Notes: generated by a model not told the origin, from the letters alone. DNA of 64,000 nt from an uncultured Bryobacteraceae bacterium (GCA_938003835.1 CALKXJ010000026.1:53846-117845); one strand, 5' to 3'. Positions 28,979-39,073 are shown, numbered from the stretch's first letter. Numbers and translations: made by a program.

Positions 28979-29869
28979 ATGGCTGCCGTGGGCCGGAACC
29001 AGCTCCGGGTCGGGCTGATCCAGATGTCCTGTTCGCCCGACCCGAACGAGAACCTCGAAAAGGCGCGCTGGCGGATTCGCGAGGCGGCCGCCCAGGGCGC
29101 CCGGATCGTCTGCCTCCCCGAGCTATTCCGGACCCAGTACTTTTGCCGCGAAGAAAAGGCGGAACTGTTCGCCCTCGCCGAGCCGATTCCCGGCCCCACC
29201 ACCGAAGCGCTCGGTTCGCTGGCCGCCGAGCTCGGCACCGTCATCATCGGTTCCGTTTTCGAGCGGCGTGCTCCGGGTCTCTACCACAACACCGCCGTGG
29301 TGCTGGACGCCGACGGCGCGCTGGTGGGCAAGTACCGGAAGATGCACATCCCCGATGACCCGCTTTACTTCGAGAAGTTTTACTTCACGCCCGGGGACCT
29401 GGGCTTCCCCAGCTTCGAAACCCGCTTCGGACGCCTCGCCACGCTCGTCTGCTGGGATCAGTGGTTCCCGGAAGCGGCCCGCCTGGCGGCGCTGGCCGGG
29501 CCGGACATCCTCTTCTATCCGACCGCCATCGGCTGGCACCCGGAGGAAAAAGAACGCTACGGGGCGGCGCAACGGGACGCCTGGCGCACCGTGCAGCGGG
29601 GCCACGCCATCGCCAACGGCGTCTATGTGGCCGCGGTGAACCGCGTCGGCTTCGAGGGCACAGAAGAAGCCGGCCTCGAATTCTGGGGCTCGTCCTTCGT
29701 CGCCGGCCCCTTTGGCGAGATCGTCGCCGAAGCCTCCCCGAGCGACGAGCAGATCCTCATCGCCGACTGCGACCGCCGCCATCTGGAGACCGTGCGGCGC
29801 AACTGGCCCTTCCTGCGCGACCGCCGCATCGACGCCTATGGCGCGATCCTCGAGCGCTGGCGCGACTGA
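28979..29869 (+). CDS. aguB: N-carbamoylputrescine amidase
   Basis: Nitrilase-superfamily amidohydrolase of 296 residues that converts N-carbamoylputrescine to putrescine, CO2 and ammonia, the last step of the agmatine route. The Glu-Lys-Cys triad is visible in LPELF (Glu), GKYRKMHIPDDP (Lys) and LVCWDQWFPE (Cys). YFEKFYFTPGD and YPTAIGWHPEEKE are specific to AguB. A GGGGAAGAG site precedes ATG 28979; more distant in-frame starts are not conserved. The 3' end overlaps the probable aguA start, consistent with a coupled aguB-aguA pair. Confidence 0.95.
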   Translation: MAAVGRNQLRVGLIQMSCSPDPNENLEKARWRIREAAAQGARIVCLPELFRTQYFCREEKAELFALAEPIPGPTTEALGSLAAELGTVIIGSVFERRAPGLYHNTAVVLDADGALVGKYRKMHIPDDPLYFEKFYFTPGDLGFPSFETRFGRLATLVCWDQWFPEAARLAALAGPDILFYPTAIGWHPEEKERYGAAQRDAWRTVQRGHAIANGVYVAAVNRVGFEGTEEAGLEFWGSSFVAGPFGEIVAEASPSDEQILIADCDRRHLETVRRNWPFLRDRRIDAYGAILERWRD

Positions 29870-30896
29870 GGCGCCGCCGCCCGGCTGGCGCATGCCCGCC
29901 GAGTGGGAGCCGCACGAAGCGACCTGGCTCGCCTGGCCGCACGAGCGCTCGGACTGGCCCGGCAAGTTCGGCCCCATCCCCTGGGTCTACGCCGAAATCA
30001 TCCGTCAGCTGGCGCGCGTCGAGCGCGTTCGCCTGATTGTCGAAAGCCGCCAGGCGATCCCGGCGGTGCGCCGCACGCTCGAGAGGGCGGGCGCCAATCT
30101 CGGAGCCGTCGAATTCTTCGTCTGCCCGACCGACCGCGGGTGGCTGCGCGACGCCGGGCCGCTGTTTCTCAAAGGCCCCCGAGGCGAAGTGGCACTCACC
30201 GACTGGCTGTTCAACGGTTGGGCCAAGTACGACAACTGGCGCCGCGACAACCGCGTACCCGCCTTCATCGCCCGCCGTCTCGGCCTGCGCCGGTGGCCGA
30301 CGGGAATCGTGCTCGAAGGCGGCAGCATCGACGTCAACGGCCGGGGCAGTCTGCTCACCACCGAAGAGTGCCTGCTCAGCCCGGTTCAGGCCCGCAATCC
30401 CCACTTGTCGCGTCAGGATCTGGAGGCGGCCTTTGCCCGCTTTCTCGGTGCCCGTCATGTGCTCTGGCTTGCAGGCGGCATCGCCGGCGATGACACGCAC
30501 GGCCACGTCGACGATATCGCCCGCTTCGTCGGCCCCTCCACCGTCGTGGCCGCCGTCGAGGAGGATCCCTCCGACCCCAACTACGAACCGCTCCGCGAGA
30601 ACTTGAAACGCCTGAAGAGCATGCGCGACCAGGACGGCAACCCGCTCCGCATCGTGCGGCTCCCCATGCCCGAGCCGGTCTTCTTCGCCGGCCAGAGACT
30701 GCCGGCCAGCTACGCCAACTTCTACATCGCCAACCGGCTGGTGCTGGTGCCGACGTTCAACGACGCCAACGATCGCCGGGCGCTCGACGTGCTCGCGCGG
30801 CTGTTTGCCGACCGCGAGGTGGTCGGCATCGGCTGCCGCGATCTGATTCTGGGTCTCGGCGCCATCCACTGCCTGACCCAGCCGCAGCCGGCTTGA
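29838..30896 (+). CDS. aguA: Agmatine deiminase
   Basis: Guanidino-modifying enzyme of the Porphyromonas-type peptidylarginine deiminase fold, 352 residues. It hydrolyses agmatine to N-carbamoylputrescine, the substrate of AguB encoded just upstream. Conserved elements are GWRMPAEWEPHEATWLAWPH, RDAGPLFL, LFNGWAKYDNW, LEGGSIDVNG, GDDTHGHVDDIARF (catalytic His/Asp) and the nucleophile Cys in GAIHCLTQPQP near the C-terminus. The start is uncertain: ATG 29838 overlaps aguB by 32 bp and leaves a normal short leader before the conserved GWRMPAEW block, while ATG 29892 begins inside that block. Together with aguB it gives putrescine synthesis or agmatine use. Confidence 0.93.
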   Translation: MARSSSAGATEAPPPGWRMPAEWEPHEATWLAWPHERSDWPGKFGPIPWVYAEIIRQLARVERVRLIVESRQAIPAVRRTLERAGANLGAVEFFVCPTDRGWLRDAGPLFLKGPRGEVALTDWLFNGWAKYDNWRRDNRVPAFIARRLGLRRWPTGIVLEGGSIDVNGRGSLLTTEECLLSPVQARNPHLSRQDLEAAFARFLGARHVLWLAGGIAGDDTHGHVDDIARFVGPSTVVAAVEEDPSDPNYEPLRENLKRLKSMRDQDGNPLRIVRLPMPEPVFFAGQRLPASYANFYIANRLVLVPTFNDANDRRALDVLARLFADREVVGIGCRDLILGLGAIHCLTQPQPA

Positions 30897-30951
30897 GCTG
30901 ACGCTCGCGGGCGGGCGCGATAATCAATAGCAAGCAGGGCTCGCCGAACCG

Positions 30952-33900
30952 ATGTCGCTGGAGGGCTTCGATCCGCTGGTGGCGGACTGGTTTCGCGCCG
31001 AATTCGCCGAGCCCACGCCGCCGCAACGGCTCGGCTGGCCGGCGATCCGCGCCCGGCGGAACGTGCTGATTACTGCGCCAACCGGCGCGGGAAAGACGCT
31101 GGCGGCCTTTCTGACCTCGCTCGACGGCTTGGTGCGCGCAGCTCGCGCCGGCCGGCTCGAGGATCGCATCGAGACGATCTACGTTTCGCCGCTCAAAGCC
31201 CTGAGTAACGACGTCAGGAAGAACCTCGAGAGGCCGCTCGGCGGCATCCTTTCGCTCGCCGCCCGGCGCGGGCTCGCGCTCAGCGAGATCCGCACCGCCG
31301 TCCGCACGGGCGACACGCCGGCCTGGGAGCGCGAGCAGATGGTGCGGCGGCCTCCGCACGTGCTCGTCACCACGCCCGAATCGCTCTTCATTCTGCTGAC
31401 CGCCGACCGAAGCCGCAAGCTGCTGGCCTCGGCGCGTACGCTGATCGTCGACGAGATCCACGCCGTGGTGGACGATAAGCGCGGAGCGCACCTGGCGCTC
31501 ACGCTGGCGCGCCTGGAGGGGCTGATCGAGGCCTCCGGCGGCGAGCCTCCGCAGCGCATCGGCCTCTCCGCCACTGTGGCGCCGATCGAGGAGGTGGCGC
31601 GCTTTCTCGGCGAGGGGGTGGAGGTCATCGACGCCGGCGCCCATCGCGAGCTCGAGCTCGCCATCGAAGTCCCCAGGGACGAGCTCGGCGCCGTGGCCTC
31701 GAACTCCATCTGGGAGGAGATCCACGACCGGCTGGCGGAGCTGATCCAGACCCACCGCACCACGCTGGTCTTCGTCAACACGCGGCGCCTGGCCGAGCGT
31801 GTCGCACACCGGCTGGGCGAGCGGCTGGGCGAGAAGGCCGTGCTGCCGCACCACGGGAGCCTCTCGCGCCGGCTGCGCCTCGATGCCGAGGAGCGGCTCA
31901 AGCGGGGTGAGCTGCGCGCCGTGGTGGCCACCGCCTCGCTCGAGCTTGGCATCGACATCGGCACGGTCGATTTGGTCTGCCAGATCGGCTCGCCCCGCTC
32001 GATCGCCGTCGCCATGCAGCGCATCGGCCGCAGCGGGCACTGGCTGGGCGCGCGCCCCAAAGGGATCTTCTTGCCCACGACGCGCGACGAGCTGATCGAG
32101 TGCGCCGCCCTCGTCGCCGCCATCCGCCGGCGGCAGCTCGACCGGCTGGAAATCCCCCGCGCTCCGCTCGACGTGCTCGCGCAGCAGATCGTCGCCGAGT
32201 CCGCCTGCCGCGAGCTCGACGAGGAAGCCCTCTACGCGCTGGTACGGCGCGCCTATCCTTATCGCGATCTGGCGCGCGAAGAGTTCGACGCCGTTGTGGC
32301 GATGCTCGCCGACGGCATTGCCACCAGCCGGGGCCGCGCCGGGGCGCTGCTTCATCGCGATCTGGTCAACCGCCGCCTCCGGGCCCGCCGCGGCGCCCGC
32401 ATGATCGCCATTACCTCCGGCGGCGCCATCCCCGATACCGCCGACTACCTGGCGGTGGCCGAACCCGAAGGCACCGCGCTCGGCACCCTCGACGAGGATT
32501 TCGCCGTGGAGAGCTCGGCCGGCGACGTCTTCCTGCTCGGAACCAACTCCTGGCGGATCCGGCGCGTCGAGCCGGGCAAGGTCTTTGTCGAAGATGCTCA
32601 CGGCGCTCCCCCCACGGTGCCCTTCTGGCGCGGTGAGGCCCCGGGTCGCACCGCCGAGCTCTCCGAAGAAGTGGGGCGCGCCAGGCTGGAGATTGCCGAG
32701 CGGGGCGCCGAAGCCCAGGCCTGCGCGCCGATGCCGCGGCTTGCCCGGGCGCAGGCGGTCGCCTACCTCGAAGCCGGCCGGGCAGCGCTCGGAGCGATCC
32801 CCACCACCGCGACAGTGGTCGCCGAGCGGTTCTTCGACGAAGCCGGCGGCATGCAACTGGTCATCCACGCTCCGTTCGGCGCGCGCATCAACCGCGCCTG
32901 GGGCCTGGCCCTGCGCAAGCGCTTCTGCCGCTCCTTCAATGTGGAACTCCAGGCGGCCGCCACCGATAACGGCATCGTCATCTCGCTCACCGAGCAGCAT
33001 TCGTTTCCCCTGGCTGCGGTCTTCGAGTTCCTGCATCCGGATGACGTCGAGCACGTGCTCACGCAGGCGCTCATCGCCGCTCCCATGTTTCACACGCGCT
33101 GGCGCTGGAACGCCCAGCGGGCGCTCGTGCTGCCCAGGTTCCGCAACGGGCGGAAGGTCCCGCCACCCGTTCAACGCATGCGCGCCGCCGATCTGCTGGC
33201 GGCGGTCTTTCCGGATTCGGCCGCCTGCCTGGAGAACATCTCGGGCGACATCCGCGTGCCCGACCATCCGCTGGTGCGCGAGACGATCCGCGACTGCCTC
33301 CACGAGGCGATGGATGTCGACGGCCTGCGGCGCGTGCTCGCCGGGATCCGCTCCGGCGCCATCCGCACGCTGGCTGTCGAGACCCCGCAGGCCTCGCCCT
33401 TCTCGCACGAGATCCTCAACGCCAACCCCTACGCCTTCCTCGACGATGCCCCGCTCGAGGAGCGGCGCACGCGCGCCGTGGCGATGCGACGCCTGCTGGG
33501 CGCCGAGCTGCCGGCTGCCGAGGCGGTGCTCGATGGCGAGGCGATCCGCCAGGTCAAGGAGGAGGCCTGGCCGGCGGTTCGCGACGCCGAGGAGCTGCAC
33601 GACGCGTTGCTCACACTGGTGATCCTGCCGCCCGTCGAGCATTGGCAGAACTTCTTTCGAGTCCTGCGCGACGCCCGCCGCGCCACCACGCTCGCCGCCG
33701 GCGAGCGGCGCTTCTGGGTGGCCGCCGAGCGCCTGGAGATCGCCCGGCGCCTCTTTGCCGAAGCACGACTCGATCCCCCGCTGGCGGCGCCCGCAGGCGC
33801 CCGGCCCGCACCCGACACCGAGGAGGCTTGCGCGGCCGAAGTCGTGCGCGGCTGGCTCGAATCGATCGGACCCGTCACTGCAAGCGAGCTCGCCGCACGC

Positions 33901-35067
33901 CTCCATCTGCCCGAAAGCCTCGTCCTGGCGGCGCTCGCGCATCTCGAGGCCGAAGGCCAGGTGCTTCGCGGGCACTTTCAAGCGGCCGAAGGTGAGCTGG
34001 AGTGGTGCAACCGGCGGCTGCTCGCGCGCATCCATCGGCTGACGCTCGGCCGGCTCCGGCGCGAGATCCAACCGGTTTCGGCGGCGGACTTTCTTCGTTT
34101 CCTGTTTCGCTGGCAGCACGCCGCGGCTGAAGCACGCTGGCACGGCGCCGACGGCGTCTTCCAGGTGATCCGGCAGCTTCAGGGGTTCGAAGCGCCAGCC
34201 TGGGCCTGGGAGTCCGCGATCCTGCCGGGCCGCGTGGCCCGCTACGATCCGGCGTGGCTCGATGAACTGTGCCTGTCGGGCGAAGTGGTCTGGGGCCGCC
34301 TGTCGCCCCATCCCGCTGCCGACGGTGAGCAGGCGAACGGCCGCGTGCGGCCCACGCGCGCCGCGCCGCTCACCCTCTGGCTTCGCGAAGATTTCGACTG
34401 GCTGGCGCCCGCCGCCAACGGCCGCCCGCGGCTCTCGCACGCCGCGGCGGAGACTCTCGAACTGCTCGGGCGCCGGGGCGCCCTGTTCTTCGCCGAGATC
34501 GTCCGCGCCGCGCGCCGCCTTCCGAGCGAGATCGAGGACGCGCTCTGGGAGCTGCTCGCCGCCGGCCTGGTCACCGCCGACAGCTTCGAGAACCTCCGTG
34601 CCTTGATCGACCCGAAGCGGAGGCGCGGCGAAGGCCGGGGGCGCCTGGCGCGCCCGCGCCATGCCGGCGGCCGCTGGGCCCTGCTCGCCGCCGGGCAGAT
34701 CGCGGAGCCGCCCGCGGAAGAGAGCCGCATCGAGGCGTTCGCCCGTCAGTTGCTCGCCCGCTGGGGCATCGTCCTGCGCGAGCTCCTCACCCGGGAGCCG
34801 CTGGCGCCCGCCTGGCGCGACCTGCTCGTCGTCTACCGCCGCATGGAAGCGCGCGGCGAGGTACGGGGCGGACGCTTCGTGGCGGGCCTCGGAGGCGAAC
34901 AGTTCGCCCTGCCGGAGGCGCTCGATCTGGTGCGCGCGCTTCGCCGTCAGCCCGACGCGAGCCCTCTGCCCGAGATCTCGCCCGCCGATCCGCTCAATCT
35001 GGCGGGGGTCCTGTTGCCCGGTCCCCGCCTGAGCCCGCTCGCCGCCGGCCGCCTGCGGCTGCTTTGA
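30952..35067 (+). CDS. lhr: Large Lhr-type ATP-dependent helicase
   Basis: A 1371-residue superfamily 2 DNA/RNA helicase related to Lhr (long helicase-related), linked to DNA repair. N-terminal RecA-like domain: TPPQRLGWPAI (Q-motif region), Walker A APTGAGKT, VSPLKALSNDV, VDEIHAVVDDKRG, GLSATVAP. Second RecA-like domain: TLVFVNTRRLAERVAHRL, LKRGELRAVVATASLELGIDIG, QRIGRSGH. A winged helix follows, then the DEAD/H-associated domain with HTRWRWNAQRAL, and a long Arg/Ala-rich C-terminal region with winged-helix-like repeats. At over 1300 residues it is of the long Lhr type, and all motor motifs are intact. Its stop is 3 bp from the stop of the convergent radical SAM gene. Confidence 0.92.
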   Translation: MSLEGFDPLVADWFRAEFAEPTPPQRLGWPAIRARRNVLITAPTGAGKTLAAFLTSLDGLVRAARAGRLEDRIETIYVSPLKALSNDVRKNLERPLGGILSLAARRGLALSEIRTAVRTGDTPAWEREQMVRRPPHVLVTTPESLFILLTADRSRKLLASARTLIVDEIHAVVDDKRGAHLALTLARLEGLIEASGGEPPQRIGLSATVAPIEEVARFLGEGVEVIDAGAHRELELAIEVPRDELGAVASNSIWEEIHDRLAELIQTHRTTLVFVNTRRLAERVAHRLGERLGEKAVLPHHGSLSRRLRLDAEERLKRGELRAVVATASLELGIDIGTVDLVCQIGSPRSIAVAMQRIGRSGHWLGARPKGIFLPTTRDELIECAALVAAIRRRQLDRLEIPRAPLDVLAQQIVAESACRELDEEALYALVRRAYPYRDLAREEFDAVVAMLADGIATSRGRAGALLHRDLVNRRLRARRGARMIAITSGGAIPDTADYLAVAEPEGTALGTLDEDFAVESSAGDVFLLGTNSWRIRRVEPGKVFVEDAHGAPPTVPFWRGEAPGRTAELSEEVGRARLEIAERGAEAQACAPMPRLARAQAVAYLEAGRAALGAIPTTATVVAERFFDEAGGMQLVIHAPFGARINRAWGLALRKRFCRSFNVELQAAATDNGIVISLTEQHSFPLAAVFEFLHPDDVEHVLTQALIAAPMFHTRWRWNAQRALVLPRFRNGRKVPPPVQRMRAADLLAAVFPDSAACLENISGDIRVPDHPLVRETIRDCLHEAMDVDGLRRVLAGIRSGAIRTLAVETPQASPFSHEILNANPYAFLDDAPLEERRTRAVAMRRLLGAELPAAEAVLDGEAIRQVKEEAWPAVRDAEELHDALLTLVILPPVEHWQNFFRVLRDARRATTLAAGERRFWVAAERLEIARRLFAEARLDPPLAAPAGARPAPDTEEACAAEVVRGWLESIGPVTASELAARLHLPESLVLAALAHLEAEGQVLRGHFQAAEGELEWCNRRLLARIHRLTLGRLRREIQPVSAADFLRFLFRWQHAAAEARWHGADGVFQVIRQLQGFEAPAWAWESAILPGRVARYDPAWLDELCLSGEVVWGRLSPHPAADGEQANGRVRPTRAAPLTLWLREDFDWLAPAANGRPRLSHAAAETLELLGRRGALFFAEIVRAARRLPSEIEDALWELLAAGLVTADSFENLRALIDPKRRRGEGRGRLARPRHAGGRWALLAAGQIAEPPAEESRIEAFARQLLARWGIVLRELLTREPLAPAWRDLLVVYRRMEARGEVRGGRFVAGLGGEQFALPEALDLVRALRRQPDASPLPEISPADPLNLAGVLLPGPRLSPLAAGRLRLL

Positions 35068-35070
35068 CGC

Positions 35071-36732
35071 TCAGGCCAGCACGGGCAGCTCCGGCCGCTT
35101 CCGCTCCTCCGGTATCGGCACGGTCTCGGGAACCTTGTAGATCGGCTCCCGGTGGTCGCTGAAGTCGAGATAAAGCTTCCGTCGCAGGAACCACTCGGGG
35201 AAGTGACCCAGGCGGAACAGCGGGTATTTGAAGCCCGGCCCGTAGAGCTTGCGCCCGAGTAAGTAGTAGTAAATCGGGATGCCCAGAATCAGCTTGAGCT
35301 TAACGCTCGACGAGCTCCTAAGAAAGTCGACGTTGTAGCGCCAGCAGGTGAAGAAGAACTCCCATTGCAGATCGGTGAGCCGCGCGATCTTGGCGCCCTC
35401 GTACTTCTCCAGGCGTGTGTCCTCGAGCGGGACGAACAAGGTGGGGATGATGACGCCTTTGAAGTCTTTTAGCGCATAGAGCAGTTCGAGCGACTGTTTG
35501 GTATCTTCATCGGTTTCGCCCGGCAGCCCGATGATAAAGGTCGCCATCGGAAACCAGTTGTGCCGGTTCATGATCTCGTAGCCTTTGAGAATCACGTCCG
35601 GCCACTGTTCGGGACGGAACGGGTAGGCCTTGCCCGGCATGTATTTCTTGAACAGCCGGATGGAGCCGGTCTCAAGACCCACGAACATCATCGCGTAGCG
35701 GTGCTCCGGATGGGTGGACTTCTCGTTCTGGAAGGGGCTCATGCCGACCGCCCAGGGCGTGAGCTCTTCAATCACCTCGGGGGTGACCACCGGCGGGGTG
35801 ATCGTGCCATGCGTCAGCGTGAGATAGCGCACGCCCGGCACCTCGGCGATCGAGCGGAACAGCCGCTTGAGCGCCGCTACGTTGGTTCGGAACTTCTTGC
35901 CTTGCTCGTAAAGGAAGAGATCCTCGGTCGTCAGGGTGATGGTGTCCGCCCCTTCGGCCACCTGCGCCCGGACATTGTCGACGACCTGCTCCACCGGGAT
36001 GCTCTTGCCCGCGCGCAAGGCCACCGAGCAGAACTGGCAGCCGCGCCCGCAGCCGCGCGTGATCTCGACCACGCCGAAGGTCGCCCGGTGGCGGATGCGC
36101 GGAATGCTCTCGAGCTTCGGGCTCTTGCATTCGATGCGCGGCGGCAGCGTCTCACCGCGGACCGCCGCCGCGAACAGGTCTGCGGCGACCTCCTCGGCCT
36201 CGCCGTGGACGATGCAGTCGATTCCCCATTCCTGCTGGAGCCCTTTGTGCTCGATCTGCCAGCCTCCCGGGCCGCCCACGATCAGCTTCAGGTGGTGTTT
36301 GTGCCGCTTCAGTGCCGGATGGAGAATCAGCCGGCGAAACTCGACGGCGTTGATCGGCTCGCAATCGACCCCGTAGAAGCCTGCATAGACGTCGGTGGCG
36401 AAGGTGATGCCCAGCGGGTTGTGCGCGTGGATGCCGACGGCCCGGGTCTCATCGCCGATGAACCGATCGAGCTGGTCGGCATAGCAGACGGCGACGTTCT
36501 CCTCGCCGAACCTCTCCACCAGCAGCGCCTCGATCACCCGGAGGCCGTTCGGCACATACCTGGCCTGCCCGTCTTCGCGGACCTCGACGTCGGTGGACCA
36601 GTTCACGCCCAGGTACTTGGCGTATTTCGAAGGCAGGGTCGCCAGCAGCATCTGGCGCCAGGTGGATCGCAGGTATTCGCTGGACTCTGAGGTGGCCGCC
36701 GCCAGGACGATGAGCTTGCCTCGGGAAGACAT
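35071..36732 (-). CDS. B12-binding-type radical SAM protein
   Basis: A 553-residue protein with an N-terminal cobalamin-binding-like Rossmann region (about 1-200, including LIVGGPGGWQ and DCIVHGEAEE) and a radical SAM core with the 4Fe-4S ligands in RGCGRGCQFCS (Cys228, Cys232, Cys235). Later core motifs are TLTTEDLFLY, MMFVGLETGSIRL and FIIGLPGETDEDT. A hydrophobic C-terminal region (LILGIPIYYYLLGR) and a tail of about 60 residues follow. It resembles uncharacterised B12-binding radical SAM proteins of the BchE-like/hopanoid group. The substrate is unknown and a canonical DxHxxG cobalamin motif is not evident. The AAGGAGGT site is one of the strongest in the window. Confidence 0.8.
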   Translation of the reverse strand: MSSRGKLIVLAAATSESSEYLRSTWRQMLLATLPSKYAKYLGVNWSTDVEVREDGQARYVPNGLRVIEALLVERFGEENVAVCYADQLDRFIGDETRAVGIHAHNPLGITFATDVYAGFYGVDCEPINAVEFRRLILHPALKRHKHHLKLIVGGPGGWQIEHKGLQQEWGIDCIVHGEAEEVAADLFAAAVRGETLPPRIECKSPKLESIPRIRHRATFGVVEITRGCGRGCQFCSVALRAGKSIPVEQVVDNVRAQVAEGADTITLTTEDLFLYEQGKKFRTNVAALKRLFRSIAEVPGVRYLTLTHGTITPPVVTPEVIEELTPWAVGMSPFQNEKSTHPEHRYAMMFVGLETGSIRLFKKYMPGKAYPFRPEQWPDVILKGYEIMNRHNWFPMATFIIGLPGETDEDTKQSLELLYALKDFKGVIIPTLFVPLEDTRLEKYEGAKIARLTDLQWEFFFTCWRYNVDFLRSSSSVKLKLILGIPIYYYLLGRKLYGPGFKYPLFRLGHFPEWFLRRKLYLDFSDHREPIYKVPETVPIPEERKRPELPVLA

Positions 36733-36832
36733 GAGCGGGAACCTCCTTGAATCTGTACTAGAGCGTCAACTACACCTCACAGCCTTTTGATTCAACTAAA
36801 TGCAAGTATATACCACTGTGGGCCGCCGGCCC

Positions 36833-37681
36833 TTATCGGGTGGTGGCGGCTCGGGCCGCCGTCGCCGCTAGAATCAACGCCCCGCCGGCCAGGGCCAACC
36901 CGGCCGGCCGCTCACCGTGGACCCACCAGGACCAGACGGGGTTCAAGGCCGGCTCGACCAGGAGCAGGAGAGACGTCTCGAGCGCCGGCACGCCCCGAAC
37001 GCCACGCACCAGAAAGACATAGGCCAGCCCGATCTGGAAGACGCCCAGGTACGCGACGAGCCACCAGTCGCCTGGCGCCGCCTCGCCAACAGGAAAGGCC
37101 TTCGGCAGAGCGATCAGGAAAGCAAGAAGATTTCCGGCGACGACGGCGCTCAAGGGAGAGCCCGGGCTGGCAGAGCTCGACATCCAGCGCAAGCCGGCGA
37201 TCGTCAGCGCCCAGGCGATGCCGCTCGCCAGCGCCACCAGATTTCCCCGGAACGGATCGGGAGCCGTGGCGAGCGGCTCCTGGCGACCGGCGAACACCAG
37301 GGCGATCCCCGCCGCCACCGCGACCATGAGCTTGAGATCGCCGCGGCGGACCGGCTCGCCGAGCAGCCAGGGGCCCAACAGCAGCAGATAAAGCGGCGCG
37401 GTGTCCTGCAAGAAGATGGCATTGGCGGCCGTCGTCAGCTTGTTGGCGAGCACAAAGAGCACCATGGTGCCCGCATAGGCGCAGCCCACCGCCAGCGTAC
37501 GTTGGCTCCAGCCTCGCCGCGCCGCCCCGAGCAGCGCAGAGAGCACCACGGCGGCTACCCCGCTGCGAAAACAGGCCACCTGCCAGCCCGTGAGCGTGGT
37601 GGCTTTGATGGCGGCGCCGCCGGTGGAGAACAGCACCGCCGCCGCCACCAGCTCGAGACGCCTCAGAAGCGCTCCGCGCAA
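36833..37681 (-). CDS. EamA/DMT-family transporter
   Basis: A 282-residue inner-membrane protein with about ten hydrophobic segments arranged as two EamA repeats. Landmarks are LFSTGGAAIKATTLTGWQVACFRS at the start, NAIFLQDTAPLYLLLLGPWLLGE at the end of the first repeat, and PALETSLLLLVEPALNPVWSWWVHGE at the end of the second, the classic drug/metabolite transporter pattern. The substrate is unknown; relatives export amino acids or nucleotides. The start is TTG 37681, four bases after the stop of the MFS gene, with GGAG upstream, so it is probably translated from the same mRNA. A 100 bp AT-rich gap separates its stop from the radical SAM start. Confidence 0.85.
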   Translation of the reverse strand: MRGALLRRLELVAAAVLFSTGGAAIKATTLTGWQVACFRSGVAAVVLSALLGAARRGWSQRTLAVGCAYAGTMVLFVLANKLTTAANAIFLQDTAPLYLLLLGPWLLGEPVRRGDLKLMVAVAAGIALVFAGRQEPLATAPDPFRGNLVALASGIAWALTIAGLRWMSSSASPGSPLSAVVAGNLLAFLIALPKAFPVGEAAPGDWWLVAYLGVFQIGLAYVFLVRGVRGVPALETSLLLLVEPALNPVWSWWVHGERPAGLALAGGALILAATAARAATTR

Positions 37682-37685
37682 CAGC

Positions 37686-38966
37686 TCACTCCGGAATGAT
37701 TCGCTTGATGCGGCCCATCACGAAAAACAGCATGGCGAGCGAGGCGAGCGGCAGCAGACCGGCCAGGACAAAGACCGGCGTGAACGACTGTTGATCGGCA
37801 AGGCGGCCCACCACATAGGTGAAGGCGATCGAGCCGATGCCCGCCCCGGTGCCGGAAAGGCCGGACACCGAAGCCACCAGCCGCGGGGGCACAAGGTCGG
37901 CCGGCAGCGTCAGCGTGTTGGCCGAATAGCCGTAGAAGGCGAGCAGGGCGAGACTGGCTAGGAAAATCGCGACGGCGTCGGAGTGCACCAGCCCCACCCC
38001 GGCGCTAGAGACCATGACCAGGCCCGTCACCAGCATCACCGTCTTGCGCGCCCGGCTGATATCCCATCCGCGCCGGATCAGCCATCCCGAGGCCCCGCCG
38101 CCGGCCAGAGCGGCGAAGATCGCCGGCAGAAAGACGATCCACAGGCGGTTGCGAATATCCTCCATGCTGTAACCCCGCTCGTCGGCGAAATACTTGGGCA
38201 GCCACTGGATGTAGAACCACAGGATGGCGTCGGAGAAGAAGCGCACCAAGAGCACGCCCCAGATCTGCCGGTAGCGGAGCAGTCCCGCCCACTCGCGCAG
38301 CATCGCGCCGAACGGCTGCGCGCGCGAACCCCCGGGGACGCCCTCCGCGGTGATCTCGGCAAGTTCCTCCGCGCTGATCGAAGGGTGTTGGCGCGGAGGA
38401 TAATACAGCCGGAGCCAGAAGGGCAGCCAGAAAAATCCCGTGAGACCGATGATGATGAAGGCCGCCCGCCAGCCCGCCCAGAGAATGATCTGCGCGATCA
38501 GAACCGGGGCCAGCATCGCCCCGACGCCCGAGCCGCTCGAGAAATAGGCGACGGCGAGCCCCCGGAGCCGAGCCGGAAACCATTCCGAGACCGCTTTGAC
38601 GGCCACCGGCCAGTTTCCCGCCTCGCCGAAACCCAGCAGGAAGCGGAACAGCGCCAGACTGGCCACGCCGCGCGCCGCCGCGCACAGCATCCCGGCGCTC
38701 GACCAGAAGACCATGATGATGCCGAAGCCGAGCCGCGTGCCGGTCAGGTCCATGAGCTTGCCCGCGAGAAGTTGCCCGATGGTATAGGCGGCCGTGAAGG
38801 CGTTGTTGATGAAGGCCACATCCTGGTTCGTCAATCCGAACTCGGCGGCGATCGAGGGCGTGGCCACGGCCAGGGTCTGGCGGTCGAGATAGTTGATGAG
38901 CGTGGCAAAAAACAACAGGGTGGCGATCCACCACTTCAGGTGCCGGCCGCGGCGCGAAGGGAGCAT
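37686..38966 (-). CDS. MFS transporter, hexuronate/anion:cation symporter type
   Basis: A 426-residue inner-membrane major facilitator with twelve predicted helices. FATLINYLDRQTLAVATPSIAAEFGL is the typical first helix of the anion:cation symporter family (ExuT, LgoT, galactonate transporters). FLLGFGEAGNWPVAVKAVSEWFP in helix 4 and FSSGSGVGAMLAPVLIA are also typical. By family it should import hexuronates, aldonates or related sugar acids by proton symport; the exact substrate cannot be read from the sequence. ATG 38966 is preferred to TTG 38975. A -10-like TAGAAT (minus strand, 39006-39001) lies upstream. It pairs with the EamA gene downstream. Confidence 0.88.
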   Translation of the reverse strand: MLPSRRGRHLKWWIATLLFFATLINYLDRQTLAVATPSIAAEFGLTNQDVAFINNAFTAAYTIGQLLAGKLMDLTGTRLGFGIIMVFWSSAGMLCAAARGVASLALFRFLLGFGEAGNWPVAVKAVSEWFPARLRGLAVAYFSSGSGVGAMLAPVLIAQIILWAGWRAAFIIIGLTGFFWLPFWLRLYYPPRQHPSISAEELAEITAEGVPGGSRAQPFGAMLREWAGLLRYRQIWGVLLVRFFSDAILWFYIQWLPKYFADERGYSMEDIRNRLWIVFLPAIFAALAGGGASGWLIRRGWDISRARKTVMLVTGLVMVSSAGVGLVHSDAVAIFLASLALLAFYGYSANTLTLPADLVPPRLVASVSGLSGTGAGIGSIAFTYVVGRLADQQSFTPVFVLAGLLPLASLAMLFFVMGRIKRIIPE

Positions 38967-39073
38967 GAGAACCAAACAGGGCGTATGAGCCGAAAAGGCG
39001 ATTCTATCACTGCTTGCGGCGGCTGCATGTTGCGAAATACGACAATGTCACCGTTTCGGATGTTGTACTCTGC

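Noticed and set aside
30757..34662. Very long open frame on the minus strand opposite lhr and the end of aguA
   Set aside because: It contains no recognisable family and lies opposite a strongly conserved helicase whose motifs are all on the plus strand. Long antisense frames are expected at this GC content.
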